This document shows, in pieces, positions 40,480 to 49,461 of a stretch of DNA of 64,000 nucleotides. The DNA comes from JAJEFO01 sp965221845 (GTDB taxonomy: Bacteria; Pseudomonadota; Alphaproteobacteria; Rhodobacterales; Rhodobacteraceae): assembly GCA_965221845.1 (NCBI GenBank), contig OZ244919.1, forward strand, positions 3,286,001 through 3,350,000, read 5' to 3'. Position numbers and translations under genes: made by a program. The notes under the pieces were generated by a model. That model did not search any database. It had not been told where the DNA came from and was given only the letters and a program-made list of their open reading frames with translations. The stretch's first letter is position 1. Each line of letters begins with the position of its first letter.

Positions 40480-43371
40480 TCACGGCATCATCGCCCGCTC
40501 GTCCACCGCAGATTCCTCTCTCCGCGACTTCGAGGCGGGGCCGTCCGGGTCCGCATTCGTGACGGAGCCGTAGAGCTTGCCGGCGAGCCAGTCGCCGACC
40601 ACCGGTATCTGCTCCGCCACGTGCGCCCCGAACGGCGTCCCGGTCTCGACCGCGACGCCGACCTGGCCCTCGCGCACCGCGTCCTCGGTGACCGACGCCT
40701 TGGCGGCGCGGGTGATGCCGCGGTCCTCCATCTCGGCCTCGGTGGCCTCCGCCCGCCCCGCCGCGGCCGCAGCCACCGTGCCGGGCGCCGGGACGCCGCT
40801 TACGCGGGCATGCGCGCCGGCGAGCGACGCCCACCCCGCATGGGCCTCGGTCAGCCCCGGGCCGTGGCGGTCGTGGAAGCCCTCGCGCAAGCGTTCGTAG
40901 TCCGCCCGGCCGCCGACCGAGGCCGGGTCGGGGCCTGCGGGCGCCGGGAGGTGGGAGGCGACGAACGCCGCGGCGTACGCGCGAAGCGCCTCCGCGTCCT
41001 CCGGGGTCTGCGGGGAGACGAGGCGGAGCGCCCCGCCCGCGCCCAAGGGGCGCCCGTCGAGCCCGGGCTGCGATTCGAGCCACGCGAAGAAGGGCTGGCC
41101 GAGCTCGCGGTCGATGGCTTGCGCTTCGGCTCTGACTTGAGCCGCCTGGTCGCTCCAGCTCTCGGCGCTCTGGTAGCTCAGCCCCGCCTGGTCGTTCAGG
41201 CGCTGCATCCGCGCGACGTTCGCCTCGAAGCGCTCCTCGAGGCTCGCCGTGGCGCTTGTCCCCAAGGAGGCCGAGTACCGGCGCGAGGCGTCGGCGACGC
41301 TCGAGAAGAGCTCCAGCACCTGGTGCTGGGCCGCGTAGTCCTCGACCGCGTGCCAGGCGTCGCGCCCCAGCGTCTGCCCGCGCCACTGCGCGGCGCCGTT
41401 CGCCCCGAGCTTGACGACGTGATTGAGGCCGCCCCCGAGCCGGGCCTCGGCCAAGAGCGTCGCGGTCTCGTCCTTCGAGAGCGAGGCGAGCTCGGAGAGG
41501 CGCTCGACGTGGGAGTCCAAGGCTTGCGCCTGGCGGCTCTCGGTCTCGGTCACCCCGCGCGCGTGGGCGGTGCCGGTCGAGACGTCCCGGGCGTAGCGCT
41601 CGAGCATCGCCGTCGCGTCGGTCGCCGCGGCGCTCCGGGCCTCGCCCGCCTCGACCGACCACTGGCGGGCGAGGGTGCGCGCCTCGCCCGCCCGCGCCTC
41701 GTGGTGCGCGGCGAGCGATTCGGAGAGGCGAATGCCGGCGGCGGGGATGCGGCTCGTCGCGGCCGAGGCGTCGGCGACCGTGGCGCCGCCGGCGGTGACG
41801 GTGAAGGCGGCGCCCGCGGGGGCGAAGCCTGAGTACCGCCCGGTGTCGACCTGCGGCGAGGTGCGAAGCTGGCGGCCTTCGAGCGTCGCGAAGCGGTGGG
41901 TGTCGGCTTGGGTGTTCGCGAGCGAGAGGTTGCCGGTGGTCCCCTCGTGGGCGGCCGACGACGCCGCGTCCTGCCCGACCGCGAGCACCGAGGTCGCGAG
42001 GACCGTGGCCTTGCCGAGCCCGTAGGCCAGGGCGGCGGCGAGGAACGGCACCGACATCGAGAGGTAGCCGGACATCACCGCCACGTCCGCGGCGACCGCC
42101 TGGATGCCGGCCTGGGCGACGAGCGAGATGCCGATGTCCCCGCCCGGCATCGCGGCGGTCACCTGCATGCGCTCCGCGGCCTCGCCCATCGCGATGCGGT
42201 GCAGGACGGCGTAGAGCGGGCCCCAGCTCTGAAGCCACACGAGCCCCGAGAGGTAGGCCCGGAGGATGGTCCCGCCCGCGGGGGTAAGCATCAGCAGCAC
42301 CGCCATCGGGAACGCGCCCACGTAGAGGCACTCGAAGACGATGCGAAGAAGCGGCACCCAGGTCTCGGCCTGGCGCCCGATGGCGCGGTAGGCGGAGACG
42401 GTCTGCGCCTCCGCGCGGGCCTCGGTATACGCCCGAAGCGCGGCGGCGTTCCCGGCCTCCGCCGCCCACTGCTCGCCGGCCGCATGCACGGCATTGAGCA
42501 CCATCTGCTGGCGGAGGATGTCGCCCGCGGAGCGCGACGCCCCGATGAGGAAGGTGTGGGCGGCGGGCAGCGCCGAGAGGAGCTCGGCCCGCGCGAGCGC
42601 GTCGGTGGCGGCGCCCGGGAAGAGCCTTCGCCCGAACACCGCGCCTGCGCGGGCGAGCTCCGCGGTCCACCCGGCGTTCAGCTCCGCCGCCGCCGTCGCG
42701 CAGGTGACGACCACCCGGTCGACGCCGGTGGCGCCGCGGCGCGCGACCTCCACCATCCGCGCGGGCGAGGCGCCGGCGGAGGGGCTTCCCGGCGTGGTGA
42801 CGAGCGTCCAGACGTCGACGCTCTCGCGCAGGTCGTCCGCGGTGAGGTGCCCGAGCAGCAGCGCGGGGAAGACGCAGCTTCGGGCGTAGGCGCGCAGGTT
42901 CCGCGCGAACACCGCGTCGGTGACCTCGAGCCGCGTCGCCTTCGCCGCCAGCCGCGCCCCGAACAGCAGCCCGTGGCGCCGGTAGGCGAGGTCGCTCGGG
43001 AGCGAGAAGGTCTGCTCGGTGAGGCGCGTGAGCCCGTCGCCGACCGCCGAGGTGGCGCTCGCGAAGAGCGCGAGCCCCACCGGCACGTTCGCGACGACCG
43101 CCGGGGCGAGCGCGGGGTCGAGGCGGTCCACCACCCGCACCGTCGCCCTCGGCACCACCATCGCCCCCCACACCGCGGCGAACAGCAGCACCCACTTGGC
43201 GTTGTCCTTCCACGACCCCCCGAAGGCGGTGCGAAGGAGAATCCACGCAAGGCCCGCGACGCCTGCGAGCTGCCCGAGCTGGACGAACGCCCCGCCGGCG
43301 GTGAGCGCGGCGACGGCGTTCAGGAGGTCGACGAGGTAGGTCCCGCCCCCGAGGGTGAAGAGCTCGTACAT
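40480..43371 (-). CDS. traG: mating-pair stabilisation protein TraG
   Basis: The product has 963 residues, close to F TraG (about 938). The N-terminal half has several membrane segments (about 25-75, 345-470), including WVLLFAAVWGAMVVPRATV near 60 and AYLSGLVWLQSWGPLYAVLH near 375, a TraG hallmark. The C-terminal half is a long, soluble, Ala/Ser/Gln-rich helical region. In F-type systems the N-terminal part acts in pilus assembly and the C-terminal part in mating-pair stabilisation and entry exclusion. It lies immediately downstream of traH (3 bases) in the conserved order traF-H-G. Confidence 0.9.
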   Translation of the reverse strand: MYELFTLGGGTYLVDLLNAVAALTAGGAFVQLGQLAGVAGLAWILLRTAFGGSWKDNAKWVLLFAAVWGAMVVPRATVRVVDRLDPALAPAVVANVPVGLALFASATSAVGDGLTRLTEQTFSLPSDLAYRRHGLLFGARLAAKATRLEVTDAVFARNLRAYARSCVFPALLLGHLTADDLRESVDVWTLVTTPGSPSAGASPARMVEVARRGATGVDRVVVTCATAAAELNAGWTAELARAGAVFGRRLFPGAATDALARAELLSALPAAHTFLIGASRSAGDILRQQMVLNAVHAAGEQWAAEAGNAAALRAYTEARAEAQTVSAYRAIGRQAETWVPLLRIVFECLYVGAFPMAVLLMLTPAGGTILRAYLSGLVWLQSWGPLYAVLHRIAMGEAAERMQVTAAMPGGDIGISLVAQAGIQAVAADVAVMSGYLSMSVPFLAAALAYGLGKATVLATSVLAVGQDAASSAAHEGTTGNLSLANTQADTHRFATLEGRQLRTSPQVDTGRYSGFAPAGAAFTVTAGGATVADASAATSRIPAAGIRLSESLAAHHEARAGEARTLARQWSVEAGEARSAAATDATAMLERYARDVSTGTAHARGVTETESRQAQALDSHVERLSELASLSKDETATLLAEARLGGGLNHVVKLGANGAAQWRGQTLGRDAWHAVEDYAAQHQVLELFSSVADASRRYSASLGTSATASLEERFEANVARMQRLNDQAGLSYQSAESWSDQAAQVRAEAQAIDRELGQPFFAWLESQPGLDGRPLGAGGALRLVSPQTPEDAEALRAYAAAFVASHLPAPAGPDPASVGGRADYERLREGFHDRHGPGLTEAHAGWASLAGAHARVSGVPAPGTVAAAAAGRAEATEAEMEDRGITRAAKASVTEDAVREGQVGVAVETGTPFGAHVAEQIPVVGDWLAGKLYGSVTNADPDGPASKSRREESAVDERAMMP

Positions 43372-43374
43372 CAG

Positions 43375-44817
43375 CTACTGCGCCCCGGCCCCGCCCCGGG
43401 CGAAGGCGAGGGCTGCGCGGAGGTCCGCCGAGAGCGCGCCCGCGAGCTCGGTCTCGATAAGCCGGAGCTTCTCGACGACCGAGAGCGCGGTGTTCAGCCG
43501 CTCGATGCCCTCGTGGCGGTGGCGCGAGAGCGCGACGCGGCTCGCGCGAAGGCCCGCCCGCCAGCGCTCGAGCCGGTCGGCGTCGGCGACGTCGAGGGTC
43601 CCCGCCTTGGCCTCGATGGCGCGGTGCAGGTCGGTGAGCCAAACCTGGAGCACGTCGAGGGCGACGGCCTCGGCGAGCGCGTCCACCTCCTGGTCCACCA
43701 CCGCGCCCCGGTAGGCGGCCGCGGCGTTCACCACCCGGTAGACGGGCAGCGTGGTGAGGTTCACGAGCCCGAGCGCCTCGGGCGGCGGCGCGGTGTCGGT
43801 GCGCACCGCGGCGACGAGGCGCCGGAGCAGGGCCGCCACCCGGGGCCGGAACCCGCCGTCGGGAGGAATGGCGACGCTCCCCCAGGCGGGGTTCAGGCAC
43901 CGCACGGGCTCGTCGCAGCGGTAGACGGGGAGGCTCCCTCCGCCCTCCATCAGCACCTCGACGAGGCGCCGGTCGAGGGCGAGGGGCTCGAGCACCCGCA
44001 CCCGGGGCCCCGCGGTGTCCGCATCGGTCGTCGGCGCGGTCACGACGACCGTGCCCGAGACCGACATCGCGAGCTCGGCGAGCTCGCGGTCGGCGGCGAG
44101 GAACCCGGAGTCCATCGCCGCGCGCCACGCGTAGTTGACGTTGACCGGCACCTGGTCGGCGAGCGCGCCGGAGGCCGCGGCGAGCGTCGAGTGCCGCTGC
44201 CCGTCCGCCCCGCAGCCGTGGCGCGCGGCCGCGTAGTCGGTGAAGATCCCTTGCGAGGTTCCGATGGCCGCGCAGATGGCGGCCGACGCCCGGTCGTTCC
44301 GCGCCCACGCGGCGCCGACCAGCGCCTGCGCGGTCTCGCAGCTATTGAGGTTCCGGCCGTTCACCCACTGCGCGAGTGCGCGGAGCTTCGCCATCGTCTC
44401 GGCGATGACGGGCGAGATGGTCTCGAGCGCGAGCTCGAACGCGAATCCGGCCGCGTTCTGCGCGACCGCCCGGCCGAACGCGACGAGCTGGTCGGAGTCG
44501 ATGAAGGAGAAGGCGCCCGCGAACGCGTCGATGCCCCCGCAGCCCGCCCGGAACGAGGGCAGCCCCACCGTCGCGATGGCCTCGGTGCGCACGGGCGCGC
44601 GCACGTACAGGTTCCCGAGCGTCCAGTGCCCCGACGCCTGGCCGTCGAAGGCGGTGGGGCCGGTGGTGTTGACCGCCGCGCCCCGCCAGAACGCCGTCAT
44701 CTCCGAGAGTACGTCGGCACGTACCGGGAGCGCGACGCCTCCCGTCAGGGCGATTGCGAGCGCGGCGGCGCGAAGGTACGCCCGGACCCGTCTCCCCACG
44801 CCACCATCAGTAGTCAT
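43375..44817 (-). CDS. traH: conjugal transfer pilus assembly protein TraH
   Basis: The product has 480 residues (F TraH about 458). A signal peptide is followed by ADVLSEMTAFWRGAAVNTTGPTAF, the TraH N-terminal signature. Other matches are FRAGCGGIDAFAGAFSFI near 92 and NLNSCETAQALVGAAW near 160. The C-terminal end has a coiled coil (about 430-470). TraH is a periplasmic component needed for pilus extension, working with TraF, TraU, TraW and TrbC. Its start overlaps the end of traF by 11 bases. Confidence 0.93.
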   Translation of the reverse strand: MTTDGGVGRRVRAYLRAAALAIALTGGVALPVRADVLSEMTAFWRGAAVNTTGPTAFDGQASGHWTLGNLYVRAPVRTEAIATVGLPSFRAGCGGIDAFAGAFSFIDSDQLVAFGRAVAQNAAGFAFELALETISPVIAETMAKLRALAQWVNGRNLNSCETAQALVGAAWARNDRASAAICAAIGTSQGIFTDYAAARHGCGADGQRHSTLAAASGALADQVPVNVNYAWRAAMDSGFLAADRELAELAMSVSGTVVVTAPTTDADTAGPRVRVLEPLALDRRLVEVLMEGGGSLPVYRCDEPVRCLNPAWGSVAIPPDGGFRPRVAALLRRLVAAVRTDTAPPPEALGLVNLTTLPVYRVVNAAAAYRGAVVDQEVDALAEAVALDVLQVWLTDLHRAIEAKAGTLDVADADRLERWRAGLRASRVALSRHRHEGIERLNTALSVVEKLRLIETELAGALSADLRAALAFARGGAGAQ

Positions 44818-45613
44818 GTCCGATCTCCCGTGCGGTGAGGACGAAGAGGCGCTCGGCGAGCTGGTCCTCGGCGACGACGCCGAAGGCGACGGGCCGGACG
44901 CGTTTCGTTCTCGTGTCGTAGAGGACCAGCGCGGGCAGCGGCACGCCTTCGAGCCCGAGCGCCGTGGCCCGCCCGCCGTCCGCCACGGCCTCGGGCCACC
45001 CGTCGAGCGGGCCGCCGCCGCGCGAGACCGCGAGCACGTCGAGCCCGTGCCTGAGCGCGAACGCGCGAAGGAGCGGGCCGAACACCCGGCAGGCCGCGCA
45101 CGCCTCGTCGCCGAGGTAGATGAGCCCGTAACGCTCGCCGAGCCTTCTCAGCACCCCCTCGCGTTCGGCCCGGCGCGCGTCCGCCCAGAGGTGCTTGGCC
45201 AAGGCCCCGACCGGGCGCCGGAGCGTGTAGTCGAGCGCGGGCGTCGCCCACACGTTGCGCCGGACCGCGTCGGAGAAGGTGGCCGCACGGTCGAGCGCCG
45301 CGCGCTGAAGGTGGAGATACGCCGCGACGTTCGCCTCCGAGGACTCGAGCACCGCCTTCGCCCGCGCCTCGCCGAGGATGCGGCGCATCGCGGCGATGCG
45401 CGCGGTGGCCGAGCCGGGCGAGGGCTCCTCGGCGGCGGGCTCGGCCGGCGCTTCCGCATCGGCCGGCGGCTCGGACTCCTTCGTCTCCTCCGCGCGATCG
45501 CAGTAGAAGTGCCAGCCGAGCGAGGACCCGTCCCCGCACCACGCCCGCCACTCGCGGGCCTCGGCGCCCGCGGCGAGGCCGAGCGCGACGAGGGCGGCGG
45601 CGGCGAGCCTCAC
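44807..45613 (-). CDS. traF: conjugal transfer protein TraF, thioredoxin-like
   Basis: The product has 268 residues from a GTG that overlaps the traN stop (GTGA). An N-terminal signal peptide (AAAALVALGLAAGAEA) is followed by WCGDGSSLGWHFYCD, an acidic Pro/Glu linker, helices and a thioredoxin-like C-terminal domain with CAAC near residue 172. F TraF has the thioredoxin fold but lacks this CXXC, so here it may be redox-active and help form the many disulfides of TraN, TraU and TraH. Order traN-F-H is conserved with F. Confidence 0.9.
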   Translation of the reverse strand: MRLAAAALVALGLAAGAEAREWRAWCGDGSSLGWHFYCDRAEETKESEPPADAEAPAEPAAEEPSPGSATARIAAMRRILGEARAKAVLESSEANVAAYLHLQRAALDRAATFSDAVRRNVWATPALDYTLRRPVGALAKHLWADARRAEREGVLRRLGERYGLIYLGDEACAACRVFGPLLRAFALRHGLDVLAVSRGGGPLDGWPEAVADGGRATALGLEGVPLPALVLYDTRTKRVRPVAFGVVAEDQLAERLFVLTAREIGHDY

Positions 45614-46692
45614 TGTCCCCTCCGATAAAATTCTTCTATGCGTGTACGGAGCACCGCTCCGGTCCCGTTCGCGTCGGGAAGGGTGACCGCCGGCGCCCGG
45701 CCCGCGTCGAGGAGGTCGTCCGCGAACTCCGAGAGGTCGAGGGAGGCGAAGTCGATGCGCTCGATCTCCGCGACGGTGAAGCCCTGGCAGCTCCCCCAGC
45801 CGATCCCCAGCGCGGGCCGGGCCTGCTCGTGGAGGATGCGCCCGAGCTTCGAGCCGAAGACGCACCACACGCGCTCGCGCCGCAGGCACACCCCGAACAC
45901 CCGCCGCGCGCAGCGCGTGCCGAGATAGTGCGTGTTGCCCGCGTGGCGCTCGGTCGCGAGGCGGCGCTCTTCCTCGGTGCACCCGGCGAGGCCGACCAGG
46001 AGCCCGGTGTTCCGGCAGCAGTTCGCGAGCCCGCCCCAGCGGATGCGGCACGCGCGCCGCTCGCCTGCGAAGAAGCGGAGCCCGGCGCGGTCGAACTCCT
46101 CGCCCCCGAGCTCCATCACCATGTTGAGCTTCGTGGCCGCGTCGAGGAACCCGGTGTTCGCTTCGCTCGGGACGGTCTCGCAGCCCGCGCCGACGCAGTA
46201 CGTGACGCCGCCGCACGCGCCGCCCGCGTCCGCATCGCCGAGCCCCGCCCCGCACGCCCTGGCGGCGCCCGACGCGAGCCCCGCTGCACCGAAGGCGGGG
46301 GTCTCGGGATGGGTGGTGACCGCGTCCGCGCGCCGCGCCACCGGTCCGTCCGCAGGCACCGGAACGGGCGTGCGCGTGGTCGCGCCCTCGACGACCAGGC
46401 GCCCGGCAGCGCCTCCGATGTCGTCGGGGTCGGCGAGGCGCGTGCGGGCAGCGTCCGGTAGGATGGCCGGGTCGAGGGTGGTCTCGGGCAGCGTGGTGCC
46501 CGCGAACCCCGGCACGGTGGCGGGCAGCGCGCCGTCGCGTGCGAGCGTCGCCGCGTCCGCCTGGCCGGCGGCGCCGAGGAGGCGGGCGGCGTCGCGGGGG
46601 TCGTCGCCGAAGGCCGGGGGCGTCGCGATCCACGCCGCCGCGGCGAGCGCGATCGCGCCCGCAGCCATCGCCCTGCATTCCGGCGCCCTCAC
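45610..46692 (-). CDS. traN: mating-pair stabilisation protein TraN (short form)
   Basis: The product has 360 residues from GTG 46692 (GTGA overlap with trbC); a signal peptide lies in the first 30 residues (MAAGAIALAAAAW). The C-terminal half is Cys-rich and TraN-like: CGGVTYCVGAGCETV, CCRNTGLL, CARRVFGVCLRRERVWCVFGS and GWGSCQGF. F TraN has about 602 residues; here the surface-exposed central region that contacts recipient outer-membrane proteins is much reduced. Receptor range may therefore differ. Localised to the outer membrane in the family. Confidence 0.87.
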   Translation of the reverse strand: MRAPECRAMAAGAIALAAAAWIATPPAFGDDPRDAARLLGAAGQADAATLARDGALPATVPGFAGTTLPETTLDPAILPDAARTRLADPDDIGGAAGRLVVEGATTRTPVPVPADGPVARRADAVTTHPETPAFGAAGLASGAARACGAGLGDADAGGACGGVTYCVGAGCETVPSEANTGFLDAATKLNMVMELGGEEFDRAGLRFFAGERRACRIRWGGLANCCRNTGLLVGLAGCTEEERRLATERHAGNTHYLGTRCARRVFGVCLRRERVWCVFGSKLGRILHEQARPALGIGWGSCQGFTVAEIERIDFASLDLSEFADDLLDAGRAPAVTLPDANGTGAVLRTRIEEFYRRGQ

Positions 46693-47405
46693 GGACGTGT
46701 CTCCCGCAGGCGCGCGAGGTGCCGCTGTGCGGTCTCGCGGCCGACCGCGCCCTCCGCCGCGACCATCTCCAGGGCGGCGGCGAGCCCGACGTTGCCCGCG
46801 ATGCGGTCGTGCGCCGGCGCGGGCTCGCCCGCGCAGCCCCTGCGCTGGCAGGCGGCGACCCCGCCCGGGACGACCGCCACCGCGGGGACCGCGTCGACCG
46901 CAAAGCGCCGGAAGAGCGCGGGGTCGACGGCGACGCCCGCGCCGCCCTCCGGGATGCGTGCACGGAGGCGGCGCACCGTCGCCGCGAGCCCGTCGGGGGC
47001 GACGCCCCGGAGCACGAGCGCCGCGCCCGCGCGGGCGGCGTCGAGGCTCCACCGCCGCCAGCTCGCCTCGGGGAGCGCGAGGCTTGCGAAGACGATGACT
47101 TCGGGACCGGAGGCTCGAGGTGCGAGGCCGCGGGCGAGCGCCGCCGCGGCGCGCTCGGTCGGGAGCGGGGCGGCGAGGGGTGTGGCGGGGTCGCCGGCGG
47201 GCGACACGGCACCGGCGGATTCGAGCGCCCGGTCGAGCACCGCGCGGCTCCAGGAGTCGAGGTCCTCCGCGCCGGGGCGGGCCGCGTCCACCGCGTCGAC
47301 CAGCGCCCGGGCCGCGGCCTCGGGGGTCTCTTCCGGAAGCGCGGGGGCGGAGACGGCGAGGAGCAGGAGGGCGGCTCCCCCGGTTCGTCGCATGACTGGA
47401 ATCAT
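46689..47405 (-). CDS. trbC: type-F conjugative transfer pilin assembly protein TrbC
   Basis: The product has 238 residues (F TrbC about 212). A signal peptide (GGAALLLLAVSAPALP) leads into a TrbC domain with VIVFASLALPEASWRRWSLD near 100, a mid-region GAALVLRGVAPDGLAAT, and PALFRRFAVDAVPAVAVVPG near 165, reminiscent of a thioredoxin-like fold. TrbC is periplasmic and pairs with TraW for pilus assembly. ATG 47405 is preceded by a GGAGAGAGCG site, 10 bases after the traU stop. Confidence 0.9.
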   Translation of the reverse strand: MIPVMRRTGGAALLLLAVSAPALPEETPEAAARALVDAVDAARPGAEDLDSWSRAVLDRALESAGAVSPAGDPATPLAAPLPTERAAAALARGLAPRASGPEVIVFASLALPEASWRRWSLDAARAGAALVLRGVAPDGLAATVRRLRARIPEGGAGVAVDPALFRRFAVDAVPAVAVVPGGVAACQRRGCAGEPAPAHDRIAGNVGLAAALEMVAAEGAVGRETAQRHLARLRETRP

Positions 47406-47415
47406 CGCTCTCTCC

Positions 47416-48408
47416 TCACAGCAGACAGCAGTTGCGCTTGCGCCACACGAGGTAGCCGAAGCTCTCGCCCGCGACCGGGACCTCGCGCAACGATTCCCAC
47501 AGCACCGAGGACCGGCCCGTGGGGTTGCAGCCGGTAAGGGGCGTGGTGGCCGGCACCGGCTGCGTCATCTGCCAGCGGTACTGGGATTTGCGCATTACCG
47601 GCATCGGGTAGCGCCCGCAGAGCGCTCCGCTCCCCACCGTCCCCCAGGCGAGCCCGGCGCGGTGGAGCCGATAGAGGAGGCGTTCGCCGGCCAAGAGCGA
47701 CGCCTGCACCCCGCCGACGTGCGCCGCGACGTTCCCGGTGAGCGGATATGCGCCCCCCTGGCACCCGAGGCACCAGAAGAGCGGGTCGAGGGGGAGTCCG
47801 GCGGAGGCGGCCGCGCAATCCGCGGCGCACGCCGCTTGCGCGGGCAGGCTCGCGAACAGCGCCGCCTCGGGGTTCAGGAGAAACGAGAGCTCGTCGTCGA
47901 GCCACGCGGGGTCGAGCTCCGAGGCCCAGGCGATGTCGAGCCCGCCCGCCTCGAGGCACCCGAGGTCGAGGAGCGCCCCAATCCATGAGAGCAGGGGATA
48001 GACGTAGTGGTGGGCGTGCCAGACCGAACCGCCTGCGCCGTCGCCCCCGGACGACCCGGTGCGGCCCCGTCCGGCGGGAAGCCCCGGGTCGATGGTGAGC
48101 CCCCCGAGGTTCGGGAAGCACCAGGGCGCGCGCGAGGCGTCCACGAGGCGCGCGGGCTCCCACACCCCGACCGAGAGTCCGACCCGCGGAATCGGCGAGC
48201 CGCACAGGCACAGCATCCCGCCCGGGTTCGGGGTGTCGGGGGCGCCGGCCGCGCTCCCGAAGGAGACCGGCCCGATGGAGAGCGGAAAGAGGCACTCCCA
48301 GCACACGTCGGTCAGCGGATTGACGAAGCGCCCGGTGCACGCCTGCGCTTGCGCCGTCGCGGGGAGCACCATGAGGAGGGCCGCGAGCGCGAGCGTCCGA
48401 GGCGTCAT
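47416..48408 (-). CDS. traU: conjugal transfer pilus assembly protein TraU
   Basis: The product has 330 residues, the same as F TraU. A signal peptide (LALAALLMVLPATAQA) precedes many Cys residues with the TraU signatures TDVCWECLFPLSIGPV near 40, LCLCGSPIPRVGL near 70 and PFAP-like WCFPNLGG near 100. The C-terminal WRKRNCCLL is also typical. TraU is a periplasmic, disulfide-rich protein needed for DNA transfer. ATG 48408 overlaps the SSB-like stop (ATGA) and has a GGAGAAGGG site. Confidence 0.94.
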   Translation of the reverse strand: MTPRTLALAALLMVLPATAQAQACTGRFVNPLTDVCWECLFPLSIGPVSFGSAAGAPDTPNPGGMLCLCGSPIPRVGLSVGVWEPARLVDASRAPWCFPNLGGLTIDPGLPAGRGRTGSSGGDGAGGSVWHAHHYVYPLLSWIGALLDLGCLEAGGLDIAWASELDPAWLDDELSFLLNPEAALFASLPAQAACAADCAAASAGLPLDPLFWCLGCQGGAYPLTGNVAAHVGGVQASLLAGERLLYRLHRAGLAWGTVGSGALCGRYPMPVMRKSQYRWQMTQPVPATTPLTGCNPTGRSSVLWESLREVPVAGESFGYLVWRKRNCCLL

Positions 48409-48758
48409 CCCTTCTCCCCCGGCGCCGGCGGTACGCTGACGAGCCCCCGCGCGTCGACCACCACCTCCCACACGCGCCGCTCCGCGCCCGCATCGTCCTC
48501 GTACGAGCGTGAGGCGAGCCGGCCCTCGACGAGCACCGCGGCGCCGGTGCGGACCTTCCGCTCGACCGCATCGACCGCCCCGCCGAAGACGACGACGCGG
48601 TGCCACTCGGTGCGCTCACCCGCCTCTCCGTTCCGCCGCCGCCACCTCGCCGTGGAGGCGAGCGTGAACGCCGCGCATCGGTCGCCGCTCGGGAGCGTGC
48701 GAAGCTCGGCGTCCCGGCCTGCGCGGCCGAAGAGGGTCACCCGGTTCACGTCCAGCAT
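48405..48758 (-). CDS. SSB-like protein inside the transfer operon
   Basis: The 117-residue product is an OB fold of the SSB family: MLDVNRVTLFGRAGRDAEL, CAAFTLASTARW and WHRVVVFGGAVDAVERKV. It lacks the acidic C-terminal tip of the other SSB (18275-18742), ending PPAPGEKG, so it should not recruit SSB partner proteins. It lies between traW and traU with an ATGA overlap to traU and a GGAGGAG ribosome site; F carries its ssb elsewhere, in the leading region. A role on single-stranded DNA in the donor at the time of pilus expression is inference. Confidence 0.85.
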   Translation of the reverse strand: MLDVNRVTLFGRAGRDAELRTLPSGDRCAAFTLASTARWRRRNGEAGERTEWHRVVVFGGAVDAVERKVRTGAAVLVEGRLASRSYEDDAGAERRVWEVVVDARGLVSVPPAPGEKG

Positions 48759-48807
48759 GGCGTTCTCCTCCTGTCCAAGTGTCGGGGTCGAGGGGCTGCG
48801 TCCGTCC

Positions 48808-49461
48808 TCATCGCTCCGCCCCCGCGCCGTCGTCGAGCGCGACCTCGACGACGCGAAGCCACCGCCCCTCCTGCGTCACCACCGAGGGGGTCGCCCGAAC
48901 CTGGAATCTCCGCGCGACGGCCCCGCCCTGGTCGAAGAAGACCGGGCGCCGGTGGGCGCGGGCGAGCGCGAGCGGGCGCCCGGCGACGAGCACGAGCGTC
49001 GCGGGCGCGGGGTACCGGAGCGCCCACGCGACCTCCGCCGCGCGGGTGCCGTCGACGAGAAGGAGCGGGCGCGAGAGCCGGACGTGGTCGAGCGGGTTGA
49101 CGCGCGTTCCGGCTTTCGCGAGGACCGTCCCGTCCGGCGCCGCGAGGTCGCGGGCGACGGTGACGGCGGGGTCGAGGCGCCGCGAGCGGTCCTCGGTCGC
49201 CGGCCCAATCCCCGGCACCCGGGGCGGCGCCTCCAGATGCGCCCGGGCGCGCGTCTTCGCCTCGGCCTCCCAGCGCTCGAACGCGCCCGCGTCGCGGAGC
49301 GCTTCGAGGCGCGCGGCGATGGCGTCGAGGAGGTCGGGCTCGGCGACTGGCCAGGTCGCGCCCCGCACGCCGAGGTCCTTCGCGGACGACGGGCCGCACG
49401 CGAGCGCTGTGGCGAGCAGGAGCGCGAGCGCGACCCCGCGGTGGACGGGGCGGCGCCTCAC
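48808..49461 (-). CDS. traW: conjugal transfer protein TraW
   Basis: The product has 217 residues (F TraW about 210) from a GTG overlapping the peptidase stop. A signal peptide (ALALLLATALACG) is followed by KDLGVRGATWPVAEPDLLDAI, the TraW N-terminal signature, then LDPAVTVARDLAAPDGTVLAKAG and a C-terminal PVFFDQGGAVARRFQVRATPSVV. TraW is periplasmic and works with TrbC and TraU in pilus assembly. Third-position bias is strong throughout. Confidence 0.92.
   Translation of the reverse strand: MRRRPVHRGVALALLLATALACGPSSAKDLGVRGATWPVAEPDLLDAIAARLEALRDAGAFERWEAEAKTRARAHLEAPPRVPGIGPATEDRSRRLDPAVTVARDLAAPDGTVLAKAGTRVNPLDHVRLSRPLLLVDGTRAAEVAWALRYPAPATLVLVAGRPLALARAHRRPVFFDQGGAVARRFQVRATPSVVTQEGRWLRVVEVALDDGAGAER

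Noticed and set aside
41896..44838. Long plus-strand frame opposite traG and traH
   Set aside because: It is the antisense shadow of two well-recognised tra genes and has no motifs of its own.
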